DNA of 64,000 nt. Source: Rhodanobacter humi. Its GTDB lineage: Bacteria > Pseudomonadota > Gammaproteobacteria > Xanthomonadales > Rhodanobacteraceae. Position 1 is the first letter of the stretch; each line of letters opens with the position of its first letter. A program made the translations under genes and the position numbers. The stretch covers positions 2,666,001 through 2,730,000 of the forward strand of contig NZ_JBGBPY010000001.1 of NCBI RefSeq assembly GCF_041107455.1, in the 5' to 3' direction. The notes beneath the pieces were generated by a model. The model was not told the origin of the DNA and did no database searches. It saw nothing but the letters and a program-made list of their open reading frames with translations. Positions 53,822-62,497 of this stretch are shown here, piece by piece.

Positions 53822-55087
53822 ATGAGCTTTCTCCGCCGCATCCTGACCCCGTTCGCCGTCGCCGCGCTGGTGGCCGGCGCCGCCGTTGCCCAGACGCCGC
53901 CCGCCCCGCCGCATCCCGTGCCCACGGTGCCGCGCCCGGTGGTGCCGGCGATGCCGGTGCCGCCGCCGCCGGACGTGGATGCGCAGAGCTGGGTGCTGAT
54001 GGACTACGCCACCGGCCAGATCCTAGCCTCGAAGAACCCCGACGAGCGCCGCGCGCCGGCCTCGCTGACCAAGGTAATGACCGACTACGTGGTCTCCGCC
54101 GAGATCGCCAACGGCCGCGTCCACAACAGCGACCAGGTCAACATCAGCGAGCACGCCTGGCGCAGCGGTGGCGGCGGCACCGACGGCTCCACCAGCTTCC
54201 TCAAGCTCAACAGCAAGGTGGAGCTGGACGACCTGCTGAAGGGCATGATCATCCAGTCCGGCAACGACGCGGCGATCGCGCTGGCCGAGCACACGGCCGG
54301 CTCCGAGGACGCGTTCGCGAACCTGATGAACGCCTACGCCAAGCAGCTGGGCATGACCAACACGCACTTCTCCAACGCCTCCGGCTACCCGGTGGACGAC
54401 CACTACTCCACCGCGCGCGACATCGCGGTGCTGTCGCGCGCACTGATCCACGACTTTCCCGAGGACTACGCGATCTCCAAGATCAAGGAGTTCGAGTGGA
54501 ACGGCATCAAGCAGCAGAACCGCAACGCGCTGCTGTGGCGCGACCCCAGTGTGGACGGCATCAAGACCGGCCACACCGCCGCCGCCGGCTTCTGCCTCGC
54601 CGCCTCGGCCAAGCGCGGCGACGAGCGCATGATCGCGGTGGTGATGGGTGCCAGCACGGACAAGGGCCGCGCCGACGCGGCGATGGCCCTGCTCAACTAC
54701 GGCTTCCGCTTCTACGAGACGCACAAGCTGTACGACGGCGGCAAGCCGCTGGTGACCCCGCGGCTGTGGAAGGGCGCGGCGAACCAGCTGCCGATCGGCG
54801 TGGCCGAGCCGGTGCTGGTGACCGTGAAGACCGGCCAGTACGACCAGCTCAAGGCCACCATGGACATTCCTTCCACCCTGATCGCCCCGTTCAAGAAGGG
54901 CCAGCAGGTGGGCACGCTGCGCATCACGCTGGACGGCCAGCCGATCCAGAGCGTGCCGCTGATCGCGCTGAACGACGCGCCGCAGGGCGGCTTCTTCTCG
55001 CGGCTGTGGGATTCGATCCTGCTGTGGTTCCACGGCAGCAAGAAGGCCGACGCGCCCGCGCCGGCCGCGGCGACGAGCACGAAGTGA
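53822..55087 (+). CDS. dacA: D-alanyl-D-alanine carboxypeptidase (PBP5/6 family)
   Basis: Trims the terminal D-Ala from muropeptides. The 421-aa product has a signal peptide (ending AGAAVAQ), a Pro-rich stretch, the S11 catalytic domain with S81-LTK, S146-GN and K248-TG, and the PBP5 C-terminal beta domain ending in an amphipathic anchor (FFSRLWDSILLWFHGSKK). The ATG at 53822 is chosen because it gives the signal peptide. One-base overlap with the DUF493 gene, an order conserved with lipB in many bacteria. Confidence 0.95.
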   Translation: MSFLRRILTPFAVAALVAGAAVAQTPPAPPHPVPTVPRPVVPAMPVPPPPDVDAQSWVLMDYATGQILASKNPDERRAPASLTKVMTDYVVSAEIANGRVHNSDQVNISEHAWRSGGGGTDGSTSFLKLNSKVELDDLLKGMIIQSGNDAAIALAEHTAGSEDAFANLMNAYAKQLGMTNTHFSNASGYPVDDHYSTARDIAVLSRALIHDFPEDYAISKIKEFEWNGIKQQNRNALLWRDPSVDGIKTGHTAAAGFCLAASAKRGDERMIAVVMGASTDKGRADAAMALLNYGFRFYETHKLYDGGKPLVTPRLWKGAANQLPIGVAEPVLVTVKTGQYDQLKATMDIPSTLIAPFKKGQQVGTLRITLDGQPIQSVPLIALNDAPQGGFFSRLWDSILLWFHGSKKADAPAPAAATSTK

Positions 55088-55377
55088 TGCACGAGATCGA
55101 TTTCAGCCAGGCCAAGCGGGAAGGCAAGGGCTTCCAGTTTCCCGGCGAGTTCGAGATCACCGCGGTGGGCAACGCCAGCGCCGGGCTGCCCACCCGCGTG
55201 CCGCAGCTGCTGGAGCGCGCCGGCCTGCACGTGCTGCACGAGACGGTGAAGCACCGCCACTCCGGTGGCGGCAACTACGTCTCGGTCACGGTGAGCTTCC
55301 GCTGCACCGACCGCGAGCAGTACGACAGCGCGCACGCGGTGCTGCGCGCGGACCCGGATATCCGGTACACGATGTGA
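55087..55377 (+). CDS. ybeD: DUF493 (YbeD-like) protein
   Basis: A 96-aa small protein of the UPF0250/DUF493 family (FQFPGEFEITAVGNASAGLPTRVPQLLERAG, VKHRHSGGGNYVSVTVSFRCTDREQYDSAHAVLRADPDIRYTM). Fold resembles ACT-like regulatory domains; molecular role not established. It lies between dacA and lipB as in E. coli. The start overlaps the dacA stop by one base. Confidence 0.92.
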   Translation: MHEIDFSQAKREGKGFQFPGEFEITAVGNASAGLPTRVPQLLERAGLHVLHETVKHRHSGGGNYVSVTVSFRCTDREQYDSAHAVLRADPDIRYTM

Positions 55378-55414
55378 CGAGCCGGTTGTGACGAACCAGT
55401 TGTGACGAGCCGGC
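55373..55414. repeat. three tandem 14-bp units after the DUF493 gene
   Basis: TGTGACGAGCCGGT, TGTGACGAACCAGT and TGTGACGAGCCGGC follow head to tail, starting at the last bases of the DUF493 gene (its TGA is in unit 1), with a weaker fourth unit. The unit length is not a multiple of three and the array is outside coding sequence apart from the stop. Confidence 0.75.
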
Positions 55415-55501
55415 CGTGACCGGCAGGGTGGCCGCCGCGCCGCCCTTGGCTTTCCGCCGGCCGGCCGCATCTTTTCCCTTCCTGTTTTGCCAGGTTTCGC
55501 C

Positions 55502-56170
55502 ATGTCCCTGCCGCTCAAGATCCGTCGTCTCGGCCGCCAGCCCTACGCGACGACATGGCAGGCGATGAGCGCGTTCACCGACAACCGCACCGCCGACACG
55601 GTCGACGAGTTCTGGCTGCTGGAACACGACCCGGTGTTCACCCTGGGCCAGGCCGGCAAGATGGAACACGTGCTGGCGCCCGGCGACATTCCGGTGATCC
55701 CGGTGGATCGCGGCGGCCAGGTGACCTACCACGGTCCCGGCCAGATCGTGGGCTACCCGCTGATCGATCTGCGCCGCGCCGGCGTGGGCGTGCGCGAGCT
55801 GGTCAACCGGATCGAGCAGGGCATCATCGATACGCTGGCGCGCTGGAACATCGTCGCCGAACGCCGCGAGGGCGCGCCGGGCGTGTATGTCGCCGACGCC
55901 AAGGTGGCCGCGCTGGGCCTGCGCGTGCGCCGCGGCTGCAGCTTCCACGGCCTGGCCTTCAACGTGAACATGAACCTGGAGCCGTTCCACCGCATCAACC
56001 CCTGCGGCTACAAGGGTTTGGCGGTGACCCAGGTGCTAGACTTGGGCGGTCCGTCACGGCTGGCGGAGGTGGAAGATGCGCTGGTGGAGGAATTCTGCCG
56101 CCAGTTCGGTTTCCGTGCCGCGCCCGCCGACCCCGTCATCCCCGAACTCCCCGCCCGCGTCGTGGTCTGA
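55502..56170 (+). CDS. lipB: octanoyl-[ACP]:protein octanoyltransferase LipB
   Basis: Transfers octanoyl from acyl carrier protein to lipoyl domains. The 222-aa product has the family motifs [23 protein letters not shown]134 ([20 protein letters not shown]) and catalytic C168 ([12 protein letters not shown]). The ATG at 55502 is preferred over one 15 bp upstream, since homologues start with a short MS-LP-type leader. lipA follows, but a MITE-like repeat separates the two. Confidence 0.95.
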   Translation: MSLPLKIRRLGRQPYATTWQAMSAFTDNRTADTVDEFWLLEHDPVFTLGQAGKMEHVLAPGDIPVIPVDRGGQVTYHGPGQIVGYPLIDLRRAGVGVRELVNRIEQGIIDTLARWNIVAERREGAPGVYVADAKVAALGLRVRRGCSFHGLAFNVNMNLEPFHRINPCGYKGLAVTQVLDLGGPSRLAEVEDALVEEFCRQFGFRAAPADPVIPELPARVVV

Positions 56171-56176
56171 GCCCGA

Positions 56177-56442
56177 GAGCCTGTTCATGATCTCCAAGTA
56201 CCTCGCGTTGTCATCGAGTGGCTGCCAGGTGGCAGTGCGTGGCGCAGCGCCTGCCTGGTCGGCAGGTCAAGCCGCGCGCTGCCACCTGGCGGCCACTCGA
56301 TGGCAACCCGTAGGGCCGGGTCTGTTTGCCCGCATGCCTGCGTCATCAATCAGTCGTGGACAGACGTCCACTCCCTCCCTCTTCCTTGGCCTGCGCGCAA
56401 ACAGTTCCCGGCGCGAGGCACTTGGAGACCATGAGCAGGCTC
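56177..56442. repeat. MITE-like element, copy 2 (lipB-lipA)
   Basis: 266 bp, homologous along its length to 24125-24405. Terminal inverted repeats GAGCCTGTTCATGATCTCC and GGAGACCATGAGCAGGCTC have two mismatches. No target duplication is visible (flanks CGA and TTG), so it is older or rearranged. Differences include a shorter middle loop than copy 1. Confidence 0.75.
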
Positions 56443-56449
56443 TTGCTGC

Positions 56450-57451
56450 ATGAGTGAAGCGTCCGTTTCCCCGAACAAGACCATCCCGATCAGCGTCGTC
56501 GCGGGCACGCCCGCGGTCGACAAGCAGCTGGGCAACGACAAGATCGCGCTGAACCGCGCCGGCTTCGACACCGCGGTGCCGGTGTTGCGCAAGCCGTCGT
56601 GGATCCGCGTGCGCCTGCCGCAGGGCAATGCCGTGCAGCAGCTGAAGGCGCGCCTGCGCGAGAACGCGCTGGTGACGGTGTGCGAGGAGGCCAGCTGCCC
56701 GAACATCCACGAGTGCTTCAGCAAGGGCACCGCCACCTTCATGATTCTGGGCGAGGTATGCACGCGCCGCTGCTCGTTCTGCGACGTGGCGCATGGCCGC
56801 CCGCAGCCGCCCGATCCGCTGGAGCCAGCGCGCCTCGCCGAGACCATCCGCGACATGCGCCTGAAGTACGTGGTGATCACCTCGGTGGACCGCGACGACC
56901 TGCGCGACGGCGGCGCCGAGCACTTCGCCGCCTGCATCCGCGCCACGCGTCACGCCAGCCCGGCCATCCGCATCGAGATACTCACGCCGGACTTCCGCGG
57001 CAAGGGCCGCATGGAGCGCGCGCTGGAAGTGCTGAAGGAATTCCCGCCGGACGTGTTCAACCACAACCTGGAAACCGTGCCGCACCTCTACCGCGAAGTG
57101 CGCCCGGGCGCCGACTACCAGTGGTCGCTGGACCTGCTCAAGCGCTTCAAGGCGCAGCATCCCGACGTGCCGACCAAGTCCGGCATCATGCTGGGCCTGG
57201 GCGAGACGCGCGAGCAGGTGGTCGAGACGATGCGCGACCTGCGCGCGCACGACGTCGAGATGATCACCATCGGCCAGTACCTGCAGCCCACGCCGCACCA
57301 TCACCCGGTGGTGCGCTACTGGACGCCCGAAGAATTCGACGACCTGCGCAGGGAGGGCGAGGCGATGGGTTTCCATCACGTCGCCTCCGGCCCGCTGGTG
57401 CGTTCCTCCTACCACGCCGACCTGCAGGCCCACGCGGCCGGCGTCGCCTAA
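56450..57451 (+). CDS. lipA: lipoyl synthase LipA
   Basis: A radical-SAM enzyme that inserts two sulfurs into octanoyl groups. The 333-aa product has the auxiliary cluster cysteines C78, C83 and C89 ([12 protein letters not shown]), the SAM cluster C104-xxx-C108-xx-C111 (CTRRCSFC) and the C-terminal RSSYHAD motif. The ATG starts 7 bp after the repeat copy, leaving no native-looking Shine-Dalgarno; AGG in the repeat end may serve. A much shorter start would remove conserved sequence. Confidence 0.95.
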   Translation: MSEASVSPNKTIPISVVAGTPAVDKQLGNDKIALNRAGFDTAVPVLRKPSWIRVRLPQGNAVQQLKARLRENALVTVCEEASCPNIHECFSKGTATFMILGEVCTRRCSFCDVAHGRPQPPDPLEPARLAETIRDMRLKYVVITSVDRDDLRDGGAEHFAACIRATRHASPAIRIEILTPDFRGKGRMERALEVLKEFPPDVFNHNLETVPHLYREVRPGADYQWSLDLLKRFKAQHPDVPTKSGIMLGLGETREQVVETMRDLRAHDVEMITIGQYLQPTPHHHPVVRYWTPEEFDDLRREGEAMGFHHVASGPLVRSSYHADLQAHAAGVA

Positions 57452-57472
57452 CTCCCGAGAGTCGCCATCCCC

Positions 57473-59722
57473 ATGACCTTCCGTCCCGCGTTGGCCCTGC
57501 TGCTGGCCTTGACCGTCACCTGCACCTACGCGCAGTCGGCCGCCGACCTCGGCGCCGGCGGCAACCGCAAGGCGGCCGTGTGGCCGCTCAAGCCCACCGC
57601 CACCCAGGCGCAGGCGGCGCAGCTGTCGGCGCGCTTCCTCACCCGCTTCCATTACGACGCGCAGCCGCTCGACGACGCGATGTCGGCGAAGATCTACAAG
57701 GACTACTTCAAGCTGCTCGACAGCGACAAGGTGTTCTTCACCCAGCAGGACATGGACCAGTTCGCGCCGCTGAAGACCAAGCTGGACGACGCGATCTGGA
57801 ACCAGGACCTCAGCGCGCCGTTCGACATCTACAACAAGTTCCTGGAACGCGCGGTGCAGCGCATGACCTACGCGCGCAGCCTGCTCAAGGACGGCTTCAG
57901 CTTCGACGGCGACGAGAGCTACGACTACGACCGCAAGAACGCCAGCTGGGCGAAGGACGACGCGGCGCTGAACGAGCTGTGGCGCAAGCGCACCATGAAC
58001 GACTGGCTGCGGCTCAAGCTCGCGGGCAAGAGCGACGACGAGATCCGCAAGACGCTGACCAAGCGCTACACCAACTACATCGAGCGGCTGAAGCAGCTGG
58101 ACGGCGAGGACGCGTTCCAGACCTTCATGACCGCGTATGCCGAGACCACCGACCCGCATACCGACTACCTCAGCCCGCGCCAGGCGGAGAACTTCGCGAT
58201 CCAGATGAGGCTCTCGCTGGAGGGCATCGGCGCCCAGCTGCAGGCGCGCGACGACTACACCATGATCTTCTCGCTGGTGCCGGGCGGTCCGGCGGAGAAG
58301 TCCGGCAAGCTCAAGCCCGGCGACCGTATCGTCGGCGTGGGCCAGGGCGACAGCGGCCCGGTCACCGACGTGATCGGCTGGCGCCTCGACGACGTGGTCA
58401 ACCTGATCCGCGGCAAGAAGGACACCACCGTGCGGCTGGAGATCCTGCCCGCCGACGCCGGTCCGGACGGCAAGCACGAGCTGATCAGCCTGGTGCGCAA
58501 GAAGGTCAACATCGAGGAAAGCGCGGCGAAGAAGAAGATCATCGACGTCAAGGACGGCGACGTCGTGCGCAAGATCGGCGTGATCGACCTGCCGAGCTTC
58601 TACTCCGACTTCGGCGCACGCAGCGAAGGCGACAAGGATTACCGCAGCGCCACCCGCGACGTGGCCAAGCTGCTGGTCGAGCTGAAGGCGGCCGGCGTGC
58701 AGGGCGTGATCGTGGACCTGCGCAACAACGGCGGCGGCTCGCTGGCCGAGGCCGACTCGATGACCGGCCTGTTCACCGGCAAGGGCCCGGTGGTGCAGGT
58801 GCGCGACGCGCGTGGCCAGGTCGACGTGCAGGGTGCGGACAATGCCGATCCGGTGTGGAACGGCCCGCTGGCGGTGCTGGTGAACCGCGGCACCGCCTCG
58901 GCCTCCGAAATCTTCTCCGCGGCGATCCAGGATTACGGTCGCGGCCTGATCATCGGCACGCCCACCTTCGGCAAGGGCACCGTGCAGACCCTGATCGACC
59001 TCGACCGCTTCAGCCAGAACGCCGACGGCAAGCCGCAGTACGGCGAGCTGAAGATGACCGTGCAGGAGTTCTTCCGCATCAACGGCGGCTCCACCCAGAT
59101 CAAGGGCGTGACGCCGGACTTCGCGTTCCCGCAGAACGGCGACGCCAAGGACTTCGGCGAATCCACCTACGACAACGCACTGCCGTGGACGCACATCGCG
59201 CCCGCCGACTACAAGCCCGAAGGCGACGTGAAGGTCTACCTGCCGCAGCTGGAAAGCCTGCACGCCGCCCGCGTGGTGAAGTCGCCCGCGTGGAAGCTGA
59301 TGCTGGACGAGCTGGCGCAGTACAAGACGATGCGCGCCCGCACCACGGTGTCGCTGAACTTCGCCAAGCGCGAGGCGGAGCGCAAGCAGCTGGACGCGAC
59401 CCAGGCCAGCTTCCGCGCGCGGCAGAAGACCATCGACGGCAGCGACGCCTACCTCAAGGACCAGGACAGCGCGCTCGACGACGGCCTCGACCCCGGCGAG
59501 CGCAGCCTGAAGAGCGAACTGCAGCAGGAGAAGGACGCCAAGCAGGCGCCCGACGCCCAGCTGCGCGAGGCTGCGCACATCGTGGCCGACGAAGTCGGCC
59601 TGCTGAAGACCGATCCCAAGCTGGGCGCCGTCATCCTGCCGCCCGGCAGCAACTACCTCGCCACCGTGCTGGCCGGCGCCGACAAGCCCGCCGCCGCGGC
59701 CTCCACCGCCGCGACGCACTGA
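57473..59722 (+). CDS. prc: tail-specific protease Prc (S41 family)
   Basis: A periplasmic protease that recognises nonpolar C-termini and processes envelope proteins. The 749-aa product has a signal peptide (ALALLLALTVTCTYAQS), a helical N-terminal region, a PDZ domain about 225-310 (LSLEGIGAQLQARDDYTMIFSLVPGGPAEKSGKLKPGDRIVGVGQG), the S41 core with Ser in NRGTASASEIFSAAIQDYGR (about 476-478) and K501 (TFGKGTVQ), and the DUF3340-type tail. Followed by a strong terminator. Confidence 0.95.
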   Translation: MTFRPALALLLALTVTCTYAQSAADLGAGGNRKAAVWPLKPTATQAQAAQLSARFLTRFHYDAQPLDDAMSAKIYKDYFKLLDSDKVFFTQQDMDQFAPLKTKLDDAIWNQDLSAPFDIYNKFLERAVQRMTYARSLLKDGFSFDGDESYDYDRKNASWAKDDAALNELWRKRTMNDWLRLKLAGKSDDEIRKTLTKRYTNYIERLKQLDGEDAFQTFMTAYAETTDPHTDYLSPRQAENFAIQMRLSLEGIGAQLQARDDYTMIFSLVPGGPAEKSGKLKPGDRIVGVGQGDSGPVTDVIGWRLDDVVNLIRGKKDTTVRLEILPADAGPDGKHELISLVRKKVNIEESAAKKKIIDVKDGDVVRKIGVIDLPSFYSDFGARSEGDKDYRSATRDVAKLLVELKAAGVQGVIVDLRNNGGGSLAEADSMTGLFTGKGPVVQVRDARGQVDVQGADNADPVWNGPLAVLVNRGTASASEIFSAAIQDYGRGLIIGTPTFGKGTVQTLIDLDRFSQNADGKPQYGELKMTVQEFFRINGGSTQIKGVTPDFAFPQNGDAKDFGESTYDNALPWTHIAPADYKPEGDVKVYLPQLESLHAARVVKSPAWKLMLDELAQYKTMRARTTVSLNFAKREAERKQLDATQASFRARQKTIDGSDAYLKDQDSALDDGLDPGERSLKSELQQEKDAKQAPDAQLREAAHIVADEVGLLKTDPKLGAVILPPGSNYLATVLAGADKPAAAASTAATH

Positions 59723-59741
59723 GCGATCGCGCGCGATACTG

Positions 59742-59777
59742 ACGACCAGGGGCGCTTCGGCGCCCCTGGTCGTTTTC
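59742..59777 (+). terminator. intrinsic terminator after prc
   Basis: CGACCAGGGGCGC-TTCG-GCGCCCCTGGTCG is a perfect 13-bp stem with a stable TTCG tetraloop, followed by a T-run (59773-59776). It begins 20 bp after the prc stop. Confidence 0.9.
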
Positions 59778-59814
59778 ATGGCACGGCGGTTCGGAACGGC
59801 TTTGCGTGCTCTCG

Positions 59815-59924
59815 GGGACCTCGAACAACCGTTTTTTGCTCGTCATCCCGGCTTGACCAGCCCTTCGGCTGTTGAAAAGCGCCTCGCCGGAATGACGCAA
59901 GTTGAGAGGTTATTCGAGGTTCCC
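59815..59924. repeat. hairpin repeat with CGTCATCCCGGC arms
   Basis: Outer arms GGGACCTCGAACAACC and GGTTATTCGAGGTTCCC pair imperfectly; inner arms CGTCATCCCGGC (59841-59852) and GCCGGAATGACG (59886-59897) pair with one mismatch. About 110 bp, non-coding, between the prc terminator and the DUF4126 gene. The inner motif is a common dispersed bacterial palindrome type. Confidence 0.65.
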
Positions 59925-60011
59925 TCTTGCGAGAGTCGAGGCTTGACGTCGCGACGGCGGCGCGCGAGCGTGTGGCCATTCGCGGTTTCGCCGGTTGCCG
60001 GGAGCATTGCC

Positions 60012-60620
60012 ATGGATCCGCTGTCGAACGTCGCGCTGGCCGGTGGCCTGGCCTGGGCCAGCGGTTTCCGCCTGTACGCCACGGTGTTCGTGGCCGGCCT
60101 GCTGGGACGGCTGGGCTGGGTGCACCTGCCGCCCGGGTTGGCGATGCTCACGGACACCTGGGTGCTGGTGGTGTCCGGCGTGCTGGCGTTGGGCGAGTTC
60201 CTCGCCGACAAGATTCCCGCGTTCGACAGCGTGTGGGACGCGCTGCACACCTTCGTCCGCATCCCGGTGGGCATGCTGCTGGCGTGGGGCGTGTTCCGGG
60301 AGTCGGGCGCGGGCACGCAGGTGGCGGCGGCGCTGCTCGGCGGTGCGCTCACCGCGGGTACGCATCTGGCGAAGAGCGGCGGTCGCGCGCTGATCAACAC
60401 CTCGCCCGAACCCGTGAGCAACTGGACCGCCAGCGTGGGCGAGGATCTCACCTGGGTGGGTGGCCTCTACCTGATGTGGCACCACCCGCTGGCCATGCTG
60501 GTGCTGCTGGCGCTGTTCGTGCTGCTGTTGTGCTGGCTGTTGCCGAAGCTGGTGCGCGGCCTGCGCGCGCTGCGGCAGCGGCTGCGCCGGATCGGCGGTT
60601 TCCTCTCCGGCGCAGGTTGA
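60012..60620 (+). CDS. DUF4126 membrane protein
   Basis: A 202-aa hydrophobic protein with about five membrane segments. The start MDPLSNVALAGGLAWASGFRLYATVFVAGLLGRLGWVHLP and the stretch FLADKIPAFDSVWDALHTFVRIPVGMLLA match DUF4126. GTHLAKSGGRALINTSPEPVSNW is conserved in the family. Function unknown. The ATG at 60012 follows GGGAG; the longer frame would run through the repeat and is rejected. The gene ends 6 bp from the convergent aminopeptidase gene. Confidence 0.85.
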   Translation: MDPLSNVALAGGLAWASGFRLYATVFVAGLLGRLGWVHLPPGLAMLTDTWVLVVSGVLALGEFLADKIPAFDSVWDALHTFVRIPVGMLLAWGVFRESGAGTQVAAALLGGALTAGTHLAKSGGRALINTSPEPVSNWTASVGEDLTWVGGLYLMWHHPLAMLVLLALFVLLLCWLLPKLVRGLRALRQRLRRIGGFLSGAG

Positions 60621-60626
60621 CGGGGC

Positions 60627-62366
60627 TTACGGCTTCGCCGCCTTGCGCTGTGCGCGCTGCTGCTTCATCCACTGCTGGAATGCGGTGATGCGCGGTTCGT
60701 CGCGCAGCAGCACCGAGTGCGGGTCGATCGTCACCAGCGCGCCGGCCGGCACGGCGAGGCTGCCGTGGCCACCTTCCATCGACACGGTGTGCACGGTGCC
60801 GTCCACCTGCACCTCCACCGGCATCGGGAACGGCAGGTTCTGCGGCACCTGCCAGCGCAGACCCAGGGTGTCGCCGTGGCGCTGCACGTCGAGTTTGGGC
60901 AGCGCGGCCTGGTAGAGGTAGACCTTGAAGAACCAGTCGTAGTCCTTGCCGGTCACCCGGTCCACGATGCGCATGTAGTCGGCGCTGGTGCGGTATTGCG
61001 GCGTGAAGTTGCCGGGCTTCGGGTCGGGGCGGCCGTAGACCAGTTCGCGGATGGATGCGTAGAACGCCTGGTCGCCGATCAGGTGATGCAGCGTCTGCAG
61101 CATCAGCGCGCCCTTGTTGTAGATGTCCTGGCCGGGGCCGCCGCGCGATTCGTCGTAGACCGCCTCCTCGGTGCGCGGCTGGCCGGACACCACCGGGTGC
61201 CTGTTCGCTATCATCAGGCGCAGCCGGTGCAGCCAGGCGTAGTAGTCGGCGTCGCCGTCGAGCCAGCGCGCGTACAGCGGCTGCATCAGGGTGGCGAAAC
61301 CCTCGTGCAGCCACATGTCGTCCCAGTTCGCGTTGGTCATCTGGTTGCCGAACCACTCGTGCGCGAACTCGTGCTGCAGCAGCCAGTCGAAACCGCTGCC
61401 GTCCTTCGCGTAGTGGTTGCCGTAGGCATTGATGGTCTGGTGTTCCATGCCCTTGTACGGAGTTTCCACCACGCCCATCTTCTCGTCGCCCCAGGGGTAG
61501 GGGCCGATCTTCGCCTCGAAGAAATCCAGCAGCTGCGGGAACTCGGCGAACAGCGCTTTCGCCTGCGCCTCCTCGCCGGGCAGGTACCAGTAGTGGAGCG
61601 GGATCGTGTTGCCAAAGCGGCTGTGGTACTCGCCCTTCAGCTCCTGGTACGGCCCCACGTTGATCGAGATGGCGTAGGTAGTGGGGTGCTTGGCGCGCCA
61701 GTGGTACGTGCGCGTGTCGCCCTGCTCGGTCACGCCGACCAGCACGCCGTTGCCGGGCGCCACCAGCGGCTTGGGCACGGTGACGTAGAGGTCGACCAGA
61801 TCCGGCTTGCCGTCGGGCTGGTCGATGCACGGCCAGAACAGGTCGCAGCCTTCGCCTTCCACCGCGCTGCCCACCCAGGGCTGGCCGTCCTTGGTGTGGC
61901 TCCACACGAAACCGCCGTCCCACGGCGCGTTCTTCGCCACGTGCGGCTTGCCGCCGTAGGCGATGGTGGCGACGACCTTGTTGCCCTTGCTGATGGCGTG
62001 CGGCAACGGGATGCGCAGGCGACCTTCCGGGTTGCTCCACGCACTTTTGGCAAGCGCCTTGCCATCGACGCTGATCGCGCTCACCGGCAGGTTGCGGTCC
62101 AGGTCCACCAGCAGCACGTCGGTGGACGCCAGTGCGCTGAACGTGAGCGTGGCGCTGGCCTCGATGCTCTGCGTGGCGGGCTTCACCGTGATGTGCAGTT
62201 CGGCGTGGTCGAAGTGCACGCGCTTCTGCTCGGCCGGCATCGGCGTGCCGGAGTCCTTGGTCAGCGCGGTGAGCGGCGACTGGCTGGGCGTGGCGGCCTG
62301 GGCCAGGGTCGGGCCGGCGAGGCCGAGACCGATGGCGAGGCCGAGCGCGAGCAGGGTGGGGCGCAT
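60627..62366 (-). CDS. M1-family metallo-aminopeptidase, exported
   Basis: A 579-aa zinc peptidase with a signal peptide (LLALGLAIGLGLAGPTLAQAA). Zinc ligands are HEFAH (332-336) and E355 (WLHEGFATLMQP). The exopeptidase motif is GMEHQ (306-310) instead of the common GAMEN, a variant known in exported M1 enzymes. No ERAP-like C-terminal domain is present, so it is a short M1. It likely trims peptides in the periplasm. It follows the M17 gene on the same strand with a repeat hairpin in the gap. Confidence 0.9.
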   Translation of the reverse strand: MRPTLLALGLAIGLGLAGPTLAQAATPSQSPLTALTKDSGTPMPAEQKRVHFDHAELHITVKPATQSIEASATLTFSALASTDVLLVDLDRNLPVSAISVDGKALAKSAWSNPEGRLRIPLPHAISKGNKVVATIAYGGKPHVAKNAPWDGGFVWSHTKDGQPWVGSAVEGEGCDLFWPCIDQPDGKPDLVDLYVTVPKPLVAPGNGVLVGVTEQGDTRTYHWRAKHPTTYAISINVGPYQELKGEYHSRFGNTIPLHYWYLPGEEAQAKALFAEFPQLLDFFEAKIGPYPWGDEKMGVVETPYKGMEHQTINAYGNHYAKDGSGFDWLLQHEFAHEWFGNQMTNANWDDMWLHEGFATLMQPLYARWLDGDADYYAWLHRLRLMIANRHPVVSGQPRTEEAVYDESRGGPGQDIYNKGALMLQTLHHLIGDQAFYASIRELVYGRPDPKPGNFTPQYRTSADYMRIVDRVTGKDYDWFFKVYLYQAALPKLDVQRHGDTLGLRWQVPQNLPFPMPVEVQVDGTVHTVSMEGGHGSLAVPAGALVTIDPHSVLLRDEPRITAFQQWMKQQRAQRKAAKP

Positions 62367-62466
62367 GGGCGATTTCTCTGCGGGGAATCGACTTCGCACC
62401 ATGCCACTTCGGATGGTGCTGCGACATCGCCAAAAGTCATGTGCCTGCATGACGCGCGCAGGTGTA

Positions 62467-62489
62467 CCCCTCTCCCGGAAGGAGAGGGG
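62467..62489. repeat. CTCTCCC/GGAGAGG hairpin
   Basis: CCCCTCTCC-CGGAA-GGAGAGGGG between the M17 and M1 genes, the same stem family as 9352 and 12875-12960. It is a few bases after the M17 stop and could end or protect that transcript. Confidence 0.6.
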
Positions 62490-62497
62490 CTTGGAGA

